NCBI RefSeq assembly: GCF_002735695.1
Contig: NZ_PDZH01000035.1
Location: 1 to 38,386 of the forward strand
DNA from: Chitinimonas sp. BJB300
GTDB lineage: Bacteria > Pseudomonadota > Gammaproteobacteria > Burkholderiales > Chitinimonadaceae
Direction: 5' to 3'
DNA length: 38,386 nt
The first letter of the stretch is position 1. Each line of letters begins with the position of its first letter. The notes under the pieces are model-generated. The model did no database searches and was not told where the DNA came from. It worked only from the letters and a program-made list of their open reading frames with translations. Positions 25,821 to 32,558 of this stretch are shown in pieces. The translations under genes and the position numbers were made by a program.

Positions 25821-26363
25821 ATGAATCTCAGCCCGACGACTCAAAAATACATCCTCCACTGGGGAGAGATGGGCACCCGCTGGGGGGTAAACCGCACGGT
25901 GGCGCAGTTACATGCCCTGTTATTTCTTAGCGGCAAGCCGTTGCATGCCGAAGAAATCAGCGAAACCCTGGATGTGGCGCGTTCAAATGTCAGCACCAGC
26001 CTAAAGGAACTGCAAAGCTGGGGCTTGATTCGTGTGACCCATGTGATGAGCGACCGGCGAGATCACTTCGTTGCCTTGCAGGACGTATGGGAAATTTTCC
26101 GGGTGATCATGGAAGAGCGCAAAAAGCGTGAACTCGACCCTACGTTGCTGGTATTGCGTGAATGCGCCGTGGAGGCACAAAACGATACAGGGCTTGATGC
26201 CGCCACGCGCACCAGGATGGATGAAGTGTTGGTTTTCCTGGAAATATTAATGCGCGCCTATGACGACTTCAAGCACCTGCCGCCCCCAACTCTGCAACGG
26301 TTTTTGAAGGCTGGCGGAAAGATCGCGCGCCTTCTCGGCCCCGATGAAAAGGATGAACTATGA
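25821..26363 (+). CDS. GbsR/MarR-family transcriptional regulator
   Basis: The 180-residue protein has a winged helix-turn-helix of the GbsR type: GTRWGVNRTVAQLHALLFLSGKPLHAEEI, then the recognition helix in VARSNVSTSLKELQSWGLIRV and a wing MSDRRDHFVA. A helical C-terminal dimerisation part follows (about 95-180). Relatives include the choline/betaine regulators GbsR and OpcR, but many proteobacterial members sit beside membrane proteins and have unknown ligands. Palindromes before this gene and after the next one are likely its binding sites. It overlaps the DCC gene by 4 bp (ATGA). Confidence 0.88.
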   Translation: MNLSPTTQKYILHWGEMGTRWGVNRTVAQLHALLFLSGKPLHAEEISETLDVARSNVSTSLKELQSWGLIRVTHVMSDRRDHFVALQDVWEIFRVIMEERKKRELDPTLLVLRECAVEAQNDTGLDAATRTRMDEVLVFLEILMRAYDDFKHLPPPTLQRFLKAGGKIARLLGPDEKDEL

Positions 26364-26752
26364 CAACCCTGACGCTCTTCTTTGATAGCCGGTGCGCATT
26401 GTGTGCGGCTGAAATGCACCGTCTGGCTCGGTGGGACAAGCACGGGTGCCTTGCTTATATCGACATGCATGGTGAGGGGTTTGACGCAGCAGATTACGGC
26501 ACTACGCTGGCCGCAATGGATGCAGAACTGCATGGCTTGGATGCACAGGGGCATTTAATGGTGGGTATCGACGCCATTGCTGCGGCTTATACCGCGGTGG
26601 GGTTGGGTTGGTTGGTGTGGCCGCTTAAAGTGGAATTGACCAAACCACTTTGGGGTAGAACTTACCGATGGTTTGCACGTAATCGTTACCGCGTCAGTCG
26701 GCTCATGGGATATCGCTGTGCGGATGGGGTGTGCGATCTACGTTTTCGTTAA
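26360..26752 (+). CDS. DCC-family thiol-disulfide oxidoreductase-like protein (DUF393)
   Basis: The 130-residue protein belongs to the DCC/DUF393 group, small thioredoxin-fold-like proteins named for the motif D-x-x-C-x-x-C. Here it reads Asp9, Cys12 and Cys15 in FDSRCALCAAEM. The segment GHLMVGIDAIAAAYTAVGLGWLVWPL and the C-terminal CADGVCDLRF, with another Cys pair, are also typical. A redox role is assumed in the family, but no substrate is established. It overlaps the regulator by 4 bp, so the two form one transcript. The second operator begins 12 bases after its stop. Confidence 0.85.
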   Translation: MTTLTLFFDSRCALCAAEMHRLARWDKHGCLAYIDMHGEGFDAADYGTTLAAMDAELHGLDAQGHLMVGIDAIAAAYTAVGLGWLVWPLKVELTKPLWGRTYRWFARNRYRVSRLMGYRCADGVCDLRFR

Positions 26753-26763
26753 ATTTTTTATCT

Positions 26764-26791
26764 TTTTATTTCTGTTTTTACAGAAATTAAG
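26764..26791. promoter_or_regulatory. Operator 2: near copy of operator 1
   Basis: TTTTATTTCTGT and ACAGAAATTAAG flank a TTTT centre. The arms match operator 1 in 22 of 24 positions, with identical spacing. It lies in the 142-bp gap between the DCC gene and the saccharopine-reductase-like gene, so that operon is probably under the same regulator. AT-rich sequence just upstream could hold the promoter, but I see no clear -35. Confidence 0.72.
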
Positions 26792-26818
26792 GAAAGAAAG
26801 AATCTCCGAAGCTGCTAT

Positions 26819-26873
26819 CTAAGAACCTATTTACGATCTGTCGCGAGCAGCCGTCAGCAGGGTGAAGCGCCGC
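26819..26873. repeat. Truncated MITE-like element
   Basis: Beginning with CTAAGAACCTATTTACGATC, this 55-base stretch matches the reverse complement of the right end of the 149-bp element at 21340-21488 with about five differences. It then stops, and there is no second end. It is inserted between operator 2 and the start of the downstream operon, within the presumed 5' untranslated region. Confidence 0.75.
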
Positions 26874-26894
26874 ATTTGAGTAGTGAGACCAAGT

Positions 26895-27995
26895 ATGCAT
26901 ACCACGCTCGTTTTAGGCGGCTATGGTTTTTTTGGTAGCCGTATTTGTCAGGCACTTGCATCGAATAAGCAGATCTATCTGCTTATTGGGGGGCGCGACG
27001 GCGCGCAGGCGCAGGCACTTGCCAGCAAGCTTTGCTTGAAACCCGATCAAGGCCTTGCTATTGACGCCTATGCGCCAGATCTTGCCGAGCGTCTTGTGGC
27101 ATTAAATGTTGATACGGTGATACATACGGCTGGGCCGTTCCAGGGGCAGGACTACACGGTGGCGCGGGCGGCAATTGCAGCTGGGGCAAATTACATCGAT
27201 CTGGCGGATGGGCGTGATTTTGTCTCGGGTATCGAGCAACTCGACATCTTGGCGCGCACCCGGGGTGTATTTGTCTCAAGTGGGGCGAGCTCACTGCCGG
27301 CGCTCTCATCCGCGGTTGTTGATCGCTACCTGAGCCGATTTCGCCAGTTAACGTCCATTACGCACGGGATTGGTTCGGGTGCCCGCGCCCCAGGCCTCGC
27401 CACTATGCGAGGTGTATTTAGTTATTGTGGCAAGCCGTTTTCTTGGCTAAAGGCGGGTAGCTGGCAAACTACGCACGGTTGGTTGAACTTGAAGCGCTAT
27501 CGGTTTCCCTCGCCAGTTGGTACCCGATTGCTAGGTAGTTGTGATGTGCCAGATCTGGTTCTGTTTCCGCGTCGTTACCAGGGCGTGCATACCGTAGCGT
27601 TTCATGCAGGTTTTGCCGGCACTTTGGGGCATTTGTTTGTATGGTTTGGCGCTCAGCTGGTCCGTTTACGCATTATGCCAAGCCTTACACCGCTCGCCGC
27701 GCCGTTACATGCGATAAGCCAATGGCTTGAGCCCTTTGTCAGCGACAAAGGTGGGATGTTTGTCTCGTTGGAAGGAATCGGCATTGACGGCCAACCGCTT
27801 AAGCTGAATTGGCATTTGGTTGCAGCCCAAAATCATGGGCCATACATTCCCTGTGGCGCTTCTATTGCATTGGCTCTAAAGCTGGCCCGTGGTGAAAAAC
27901 TGCCGCATGGAGCAATGCCATGCATGGGTTTGTTAACAGTTGAAGACTATCTGGCGGCGTTGCAAGGTTTTGATGTGCATGAATTGCCTGCTTAA
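26895..27995 (+). CDS. Saccharopine dehydrogenase/reductase-like NAD(P)-binding protein
   Basis: The 366-residue protein starts with a Rossmann dinucleotide loop, LVLGGYGFFGSR (5-16). DTVIHTAGPFQGQDYTVARAAIAAGANYIDLADG (about 75-110) follows, the typical second half of the saccharopine-reductase NAD(P) domain. SSGASSLPALSSAVVD comes next. The C-terminal half is hydrophobic in places and resembles the group often fused to, or next to, DUF4166. The substrate is unknown; lysine metabolism is unlikely in this context. ATG 26895 is preferred over GTG 26883. It is the first gene after operator 2 and is followed by the SDR-DoxX gene after 15 bp. Confidence 0.82.
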   Translation: MHTTLVLGGYGFFGSRICQALASNKQIYLLIGGRDGAQAQALASKLCLKPDQGLAIDAYAPDLAERLVALNVDTVIHTAGPFQGQDYTVARAAIAAGANYIDLADGRDFVSGIEQLDILARTRGVFVSSGASSLPALSSAVVDRYLSRFRQLTSITHGIGSGARAPGLATMRGVFSYCGKPFSWLKAGSWQTTHGWLNLKRYRFPSPVGTRLLGSCDVPDLVLFPRRYQGVHTVAFHAGFAGTLGHLFVWFGAQLVRLRIMPSLTPLAAPLHAISQWLEPFVSDKGGMFVSLEGIGIDGQPLKLNWHLVAAQNHGPYIPCGASIALALKLARGEKLPHGAMPCMGLLTVEDYLAALQGFDVHELPA

Positions 27996-28010
27996 GCAGA
28001 CCACATTGAC

Positions 28011-29276
28011 ATGAAAATACTACTGATAGGTGCGAGTGGTTTGGTTGGCAGGGCGTTGCTTGCCAAGTTATCAACTGAAGGTCATACGATCTTGGCATTG
28101 TGTCGCCACCCCCTAGCCAGATTGCCACAAGAACAGGGCGTGCGCTGGTTGTCGGTCGATATGGTGAGGCTTTGTAGTGCGATTGATTGGCTGCCTTTGC
28201 TGGATGGAGTGGATGTAGTAATCAATTGTGCTGGCAGCTACCAGAAGACCCTGCCCAATGAGTATTTTGTGCTGAATGCTGAAGCACCAGCCGCCTTGTT
28301 TGCGGCCTGCGCTGAAATGGGCGTCGCCAAGGTAATTCAACTGTCGGCATTGGGGGCCACGCCGAACGCGGTATCAGCATACTGGCGTAGTAAGGCGGCG
28401 GGTGAAGCGGCATTGATGAAGACGGGGCTCGACTGGGCTATCGTCCGTCCTTCGTTGGTGTATGCCGATGAGGCGAACAGTAGTGTCTTGTTTTGCCGTA
28501 TGGCAGCGTGCCCCTGGCTTTTTGTTCCGGCCGATGCGGGTGTCGTGCAGCCTATCCATCTTGATGATCTGACCTTGCTGCTTATGCAATTGCTTGAAAG
28601 CCCCAGCATTGGTCGGCGCATCATTGATGCAGTCGGGCCCCACGCGTTGGCATGGGCAGACTACTTGCAAATTGTGCGACAGAGCATGGGGTTGTCGCCT
28701 GCCAAGGTGATTAGGCTTCCAGCCGGGTTGCTCCGTTGGGTAGTGAAACTGGCGCATTATTCATCTGGTCATCTGCTAAGCGCAGACAGCCTGCTCATGT
28801 TGCACCACGGTAGTTGTGCTGCTGGGCTTGATACCACAGGCCAGCTTGCGCGTATTGCGCCAAGCCAATTTACGCATCCCGCGCTTTTGGCTCAGGCGCA
28901 GCTAGCCAATTGGTTACCGCTGGCCCGGTTGGTATTGGCGTGGCTCTGGTTATTTACCGCACTGGTGTCGTACTGGGAATGGCATACCGGGCTGGCCCTG
29001 CTTGCCGATATCGGATTGCCACCTAAATGGCAGCCTGCCGTACTGTGGGCAGGTATCGGGCTGGACGCCGTAATGGGGCTGCTTACCTTGCTGTTGCCAA
29101 GTCGCAGCTTATGGCTGGCACAAGCCGGATTAGTTGTGGGTTACACCGCCATCATCACTGTCTTTCTACCCATCTGGTGGCTGCATCCGTTTGGACCAAT
29201 CAGCAAGAATCTGCCCGTACTGTTGGTGCTGGGCTTGCTGCTTTGCACGCAACCACGGCGGTCTGCCGCGCCTTAA
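28011..29276 (+). CDS. NAD(P)-binding SDR protein fused to a DoxX-like membrane domain
   Basis: The N-terminal 290 residues are an atypical SDR / NmrA-like NAD(P)-binding domain: IGASGLVGRAL (6-16), VDVVINCAGSYQ, and KVIQLSALGATP with an SxxxxxYWRSK pattern that places Tyr and Lys in a catalytic arrangement. The C-terminal 120 residues form about four membrane helices of the DoxX-like family (WLFTALVSYWEWHTG, LWAGIGLDAVMGLLTLLLP). This fusion is known in databases as SDR with DoxX-like C-terminus, without assigned function. It would place a reductase at the membrane, perhaps acting on a lipid or quinone-like substrate (inference). Confidence 0.85.
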   Translation: MKILLIGASGLVGRALLAKLSTEGHTILALCRHPLARLPQEQGVRWLSVDMVRLCSAIDWLPLLDGVDVVINCAGSYQKTLPNEYFVLNAEAPAALFAACAEMGVAKVIQLSALGATPNAVSAYWRSKAAGEAALMKTGLDWAIVRPSLVYADEANSSVLFCRMAACPWLFVPADAGVVQPIHLDDLTLLLMQLLESPSIGRRIIDAVGPHALAWADYLQIVRQSMGLSPAKVIRLPAGLLRWVVKLAHYSSGHLLSADSLLMLHHGSCAAGLDTTGQLARIAPSQFTHPALLAQAQLANWLPLARLVLAWLWLFTALVSYWEWHTGLALLADIGLPPKWQPAVLWAGIGLDAVMGLLTLLLPSRSLWLAQAGLVVGYTAIITVFLPIWWLHPFGPISKNLPVLLVLGLLLCTQPRRSAAP

Positions 29277-29288
29277 CAGGGACTCATC

Positions 29289-29753
29289 ATGGACTACCTA
29301 CTGACCAAATGGGTGCATATCCTCTCCGCCACGCTGATGTTTGGCACCGGTTTTGGCACAGCCTTTTACATGTTCGTCACCAACCGCAGCAAGAACGTCC
29401 AGGCCATCGCGGTGGTAACCCATTGGGTAGTACGTGCAGACTGGTGGTTCACTACGCCTTCCATCATTGTTCAGCCGCTCAGTGGTTTCTGGATGATTCA
29501 TCTCGCTGGCTTCCCAATGGCATCTCTCTGGATCGTATGGTCGATCGCGCTCTATATATTGGCTGGGGTTTGCTGGTTGCCGGTAGTCTGGTTGCAACTA
29601 CGCATGCGTGATATGGCTGCAGAGGCAGCGAGGAACAACACGCCTATCCCCTCTCAATATTGGTTTTATGAGCGAATATGGACGGCATTGGGTTTCCCTG
29701 CTTTTGGCGGTTTGATCGTCGTGTATTGGTTGATGGTGCACAAGTCGCTGTAA
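29289..29753 (+). CDS. DUF2269-family integral membrane protein
   Basis: The 154-residue protein has four membrane helices and the opening LTKWVHILSATLMFGTGFGTAFYMF, characteristic of DUF2269. A His near residue 9, further polar residues in the helices (TPSIIVQPLSGFWMI) and WFYERIWTALGFPAFGGLIVVYWLM at the end are also typical. A cofactor such as haem is conceivable from the intramembrane His residues but is not shown. It lies 12 bp after the SDR-DoxX gene and is surely cotranscribed with it. Confidence 0.85.
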   Translation: MDYLLTKWVHILSATLMFGTGFGTAFYMFVTNRSKNVQAIAVVTHWVVRADWWFTTPSIIVQPLSGFWMIHLAGFPMASLWIVWSIALYILAGVCWLPVVWLQLRMRDMAAEAARNNTPIPSQYWFYERIWTALGFPAFGGLIVVYWLMVHKSL

Positions 29754-29823
29754 GGCGTGGTATCCATCGCCTTTTCCCTTCACTGGTGCCCCATGGGAAA
29801 TGCCTTTACGGCGGTAAATCACG

Positions 29824-30262
29824 ATGGCCATCATCGAACACCTTACAGATATCCGCACTACGCAAGCCCGAGCCTTCCAGGCCGCCCAAGATTACGCACT
29901 CCGTAAACGTTGGGACCCGTTCGCCGCCCGGCTGGAAAAAGAGGAAACCGTTGATGGTCGGCAGATAGTGACAGTGACGGCTTGGCATGGTGCGACCATG
30001 CAGGTCGAATTTGCCGCCTGAGCGTGCGGCTATCCGAATGGTGGTGGGGCCGCGTATGTTGCAAAGCTTTGCCGGTAGCTGGGCTTTTCTTGATAAGGAC
30101 ACTGAAAGTGTGGAGGCGCGCTTTCGCTATCAACTCAAGGCTACGCCGGCATGGATGTGGTTGGAATGGCTGATGCGGTGGTATTTCAGCTGGGAAACCC
30201 GGCGCAGGCTGCATGCTCTGAAGCGATATCTGGAATCGACGGCCGATGACCATGTGAATTGA
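29824..30262 (+). pseudogene. SRPBCC/polyketide-cyclase-like gene with a frameshift
   Basis: Two partial frames together read as one SRPBCC-type (START-like lipid-binding fold) protein of about 145 residues. Frame 1 (29824-30021) gives IEHLTDIRTTQARAFQAAQDY, then RWDPF and a TVTAWHGATMQVEF strand, and then meets TGA. In the +1 frame the expected continuation PPERAAIRMVVG, then SFAGSWAFL and a FRYQLKATP strand followed by a long helix, runs to 30262. The shift is near 30012-30016. Removing one base there restores the frame. It could be a broken gene, a sequencing error or, less likely, programmed frameshifting. Its position in the DUF2269-DUF4166 interval suggests that it was a member of the cluster. 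Confidence 0.65.
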
Positions 30263-30263
30263 G

Positions 30264-30294
30264 GTGCAGCGCAGATTACTGCGCCACGCTGCAC
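30264..30294. repeat. Hairpin after the SRPBCC gene
   Basis: GTGCAGCG (30264-30271) pairs with CGCTGCAC (30287-30294). A competing inner hairpin, GCGCAG-atta-CTGCGC (30269-30284), is also perfect. No T-run follows, so it is not a standard terminator. The two alternative folds lie in the 180-bp gap before the DUF4166 gene, where I see nothing else apart from a smaller GTGTTC/GAACAC inverted repeat near 30400-30425. Confidence 0.4.
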
Positions 30295-30442
30295 GAGTGT
30301 GCTAAACCTTCTGCCAATTAGCCCGATATGAATGCAAGTTGGTTGGAGCCTTGCGAGCTGTATGAGGGTCAGTTCTATTGATTGAGTGACATGAAATCAC
30401 GTGTTCACCACAGACGTTGAACACACTAAAGGTGCATGGACC

Positions 30443-31009
30443 ATGCCTAGTCTCTATCAAACCGCATTGGGGCCTGAATTCGGCCAGCTTGTGCCGTTGC
30501 TGCAATGGTTTCATACCGAGGTCAGAACCGTTTGGCAGGGTGAAGCAACGGTGCGTTGGAGTCGCAATCCCTTGTTTCGCCTTTTGGTATTGCTGGCCCG
30601 TCTGCCGAAGGAAGGTGAAGACATTGCGGTGGCTGTACAACTTTTTGTACATGATGGGAAAGAGATATGGCAACGCCGTTTTGCTGATCGCCCCATGGTT
30701 TCCCGCCAGTACATGGATGCCGATGGTTTGTGTGAATCGATGGGTCTGTTTAGTCTGCTACTCAGCACAGAGGTACATGAGGGCGGGCTGATTCAGCACA
30801 GTACGCAAAGTCGCTGGTTGGGTATATCGCTGCCCACTTTCTTGGCTCTCCGCGTGATGGCAAAGGAATGGAGCGAACGTGGACGCATGCACTTTGATGT
30901 CACCATCTATTGGGGACGTTGGGAGTTAATCCGTTACACCGGCTGGTTGCAGCCGATTTATTCACGCTGGCTACCTTCAAACAGTGATTCTGAGATTTAC
31001 GCTGCCTAA
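30443..31009 (+). CDS. DUF4166-family protein
   Basis: The 188-residue protein matches the DUF4166 pattern: LYQTALGPEFGQLVPLLQWFH, an ARLPKEGEDIAVAVQLFVHDGKEIWQRRFADRPMVSRQY core, and LGLFSLLL-type and WLGISLPTF segments. DUF4166 is often the C-terminal part of saccharopine-dehydrogenase-like proteins; here it is a separate gene in the same cluster. No function is known. ATG 30443 is chosen as the start before the conserved region. The TAA stop (31007-31009) comes from the left end of a MITE-like element, so the last few residues may not be original. Confidence 0.78.
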   Translation: MPSLYQTALGPEFGQLVPLLQWFHTEVRTVWQGEATVRWSRNPLFRLLVLLARLPKEGEDIAVAVQLFVHDGKEIWQRRFADRPMVSRQYMDADGLCESMGLFSLLLSTEVHEGGLIQHSTQSRWLGISLPTFLALRVMAKEWSERGRMHFDVTIYWGRWELIRYTGWLQPIYSRWLPSNSDSEIYAA

Positions 31010-31153
31010 GAACCTGTTCAAAGCCTCGCGAGCTAGGGCGGGACAAGGCGAAAACAGCCGAGGTAGCGGAGTTTACATAGGGTAAATGAGCATTCCGAGA
31101 GTGTTTTCAACGCCATATTGCCGTCGCACAGCAGACTTTAGACAGGTTCTTAG
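31006..31153. mobile_element. 148-bp MITE-like element, second type
   Basis: The outer ends CTAAGAACCTGT (from 31006) and its exact complement (to 31153) form 12-bp terminal inverted repeats that continue imperfectly (TTCAAAG against TCTAAAG). The size matches the element at 21340 and the first bases GAACCTGTT are shared, but the core is different, so this is a second type moved by a related or the same transposase. It has no coding capacity. It supplies the stop of the DUF4166 gene. Confidence 0.8.
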
Positions 31154-31218
31154 AGAAAGCTTGGTTACAGCATGAGATCTGGTAGGGGTGCCGTTTTGAG
31201 ATGAAAAGCAGTACTTTC

Positions 31219-31259
31219 AATGGAACCGGGCTCACGATAAATCGTGGACTGGTTCCATT
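31219..31259. repeat. Long two-part hairpin
   Basis: AATGGAACC (31219-31227) pairs with GGTTCCATT (31251-31259), and the inner CACGAT (31233-31238) with ATCGTG (31241-31246). It lies in the 127-bp gap between the MITE-like element and the stop of the minus-strand gene. A 10-base direct repeat, TACTTTCAAT, occurs on its left (near 31212) and again at 31276. No T-run is present. It may be a terminator for the minus-strand gene or a small insertion. Confidence 0.5.
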
Positions 31260-31280
31260 AGGGGTTTGAAAACGCTACTT

Positions 31281-31991
31281 TCAATCACCTCCGCCGCAGC
31301 CACCCCCACAGCCTCCGCCATCTCCTCCACCGTCGCCACTATCGTTGGTATTGCTGCTCGAACTGTCTGAAAAGCCGTCGGTACCGCCATCAAAACCGCT
31401 ATCAGAGAAGTCGCTCCCACAATGAACCACGCTGTTGCCGTCTGTAGCGGCTTGTGGGATGAGTGATTTGCAGTTGGCGGCATAACTGAAGCCATTGAGG
31501 ATGTTGAGTTTGGTATCCAACGCAAATAGCAGGGGTAAACGTGTCGGCGTAAGCGGGTTGATGTTTTCATCGCGGCAGGTAAACCGCCAGCAACGTCGCA
31601 GCCCAGCATTGCTCTGGCGGTTGTCGTTCAGCACGGCTGCGGGCGTATGGTGGAGGAACCGACCAAATGCCTTTTTGCAGAAGGCTTGATAGTTTTTTGT
31701 GTAAAGAATGAACTCGTGCCAGAGGTCATCTGCCACCTGGGAAGGCATGGATACATACTGGTAGCCGCTCTTTTGGTAAGCGAGGAAGAACTGCCGCAGG
31801 CCGTTGGCAACGAGTTGGCATTCTTTAATGGAGAGTTGGGGATGCTGCTTGCAAAGCTTCTCGAACAGCCCCTTGGGCAAGGTGAAGTTTCGAACATAGG
31901 CTTCCCGCTGCAATGCAAGATACCGCCGCCAGAGTACGAAGCAGATAGTGCTGCTGACGATGAAGCAAACGATAAGAACGCTATTTCGCAA
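31281..31991 (-). CDS. Membrane-anchored protein with a Gly/Cys-rich tail
   Basis: The 236-residue protein has one N-terminal membrane helix (about 4-21) and a helical domain with DDLWHEFILYTKNYQAFC (89-105) and RFLHHTP (111-117). That pattern resembles the DUF1399-type domain of glycine-rich domain proteins. A variable region follows, then a low-complexity tail (about 195-236) of Ser, Asp, Asn and Gly ending GCGGGCGGGD. Trp-His-Glu and His-His could bind metal. The start is a TTG with a good ribosome-binding site (CAGGAG, 7-base spacing). The function is unknown. It is a single-gene unit lying after the ridA terminator. Confidence 0.72.
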   Translation of the reverse strand: MRNSVLIVCFIVSSTICFVLWRRYLALQREAYVRNFTLPKGLFEKLCKQHPQLSIKECQLVANGLRQFFLAYQKSGYQYVSMPSQVADDLWHEFILYTKNYQAFCKKAFGRFLHHTPAAVLNDNRQSNAGLRRCWRFTCRDENINPLTPTRLPLLFALDTKLNILNGFSYAANCKSLIPQAATDGNSVVHCGSDFSDSGFDGGTDGFSDSSSSNTNDSGDGGGDGGGCGGGCGGGD

Positions 31992-32084
31992 TGGATGGCT
32001 CCTGATGGGTAAAACCAGTTCGCAGTCCTGCTATGCATTAAGTACGAAAGCACACCGATGTTGCAATCGTTAGGAGAGGCAAAG

Positions 32085-32108
32085 AAAAAAGGGACGCTGA
32101 AACGTCCC
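32085..32108 (-). terminator. Terminator of the dusA-to-ridA operon
   Basis: On the minus strand GGGACG-tttcag-CGTCCC is followed by six T (positions 32108 down to 32085). It lies 27 bases after the ridA stop and ends the long minus-strand operon. Confidence 0.85.
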
Positions 32109-32134
32109 GTTTTGTTTGGTGAACCAGTGAGGGC

Positions 32135-32515
32135 TTAGCCGAGCACCATCACGCCATCGGCTTCCACCAATGCGCCCTTGGGCAAGGCCGATGCCTGGAT
32201 GGCGGCGCGGGCAGGGAAGGGTGCCTCGAAGTATTGGCCCATGATTTCATTAAGCTTGGCGAAGTTGCCTAGGTCGGTAACGAAAACGCCGAGTTTGACG
32301 ATGTCTTTCAAGTCGCCACCGGCAGCGCGGCAGACGGCACGTAGATTTTCAAACACGCGGTGCGCCTGGGCTTCAAAGCCCTCTAACATCTCTCCTGTGG
32401 TGGGCTCCAGTCCGATTTGGCCCGATAGATAGACGGTATTGCCCACCTTGACGGCTTGAGAGTAGGTGCCAACGGCCTTGGGCGCGTGGTCGCTATGGAT
32501 AATCTGCTTGCTCAT
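32135..32515 (-). CDS. ridA: RidA-family enamine/imine deaminase
   Basis: RidA hydrolyses reactive 2-aminoacrylate and other enamine intermediates made by PLP enzymes. The 126-residue protein has the family pattern [32 protein letters not shown], and [22 protein letters not shown] with the substrate-binding arginine. ATG 32515 is preceded by a good AAGGAG-type ribosome-binding site; the frame stays open upstream into hemW but is not coding there. It follows hemW by 43 bp and is the last gene before the operon terminator. Confidence 0.95.
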   Translation of the reverse strand: MSKQIIHSDHAPKAVGTYSQAVKVGNTVYLSGQIGLEPTTGEMLEGFEAQAHRVFENLRAVCRAAGGDLKDIVKLGVFVTDLGNFAKLNEIMGQYFEAPFPARAAIQASALPKGALVEADGVMVLG

Positions 32516-32558
32516 GCTTTTTTCTCCTTGGATTGGCGTGGCATTTGGCCGCGCTGGT

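Noticed and set aside
29027-29611. Plus-strand frame of 194 codons
   Set aside because: It overlaps the clear SDR-DoxX and DUF2269 genes in another frame and lacks protein-like character.
30012-30020. Programmed frameshift as the preferred explanation in the SRPBCC gene
   Set aside because: The site has no known slippery heptamer and no prfB-like context, so a mutation or sequencing error is simpler.
31300-31360. CCACC/CCGCC repeats as a possible satellite or CRISPR-like array
   Set aside because: They are the codons of the Gly/Cys-rich protein tail on the minus strand, without regular spacers.
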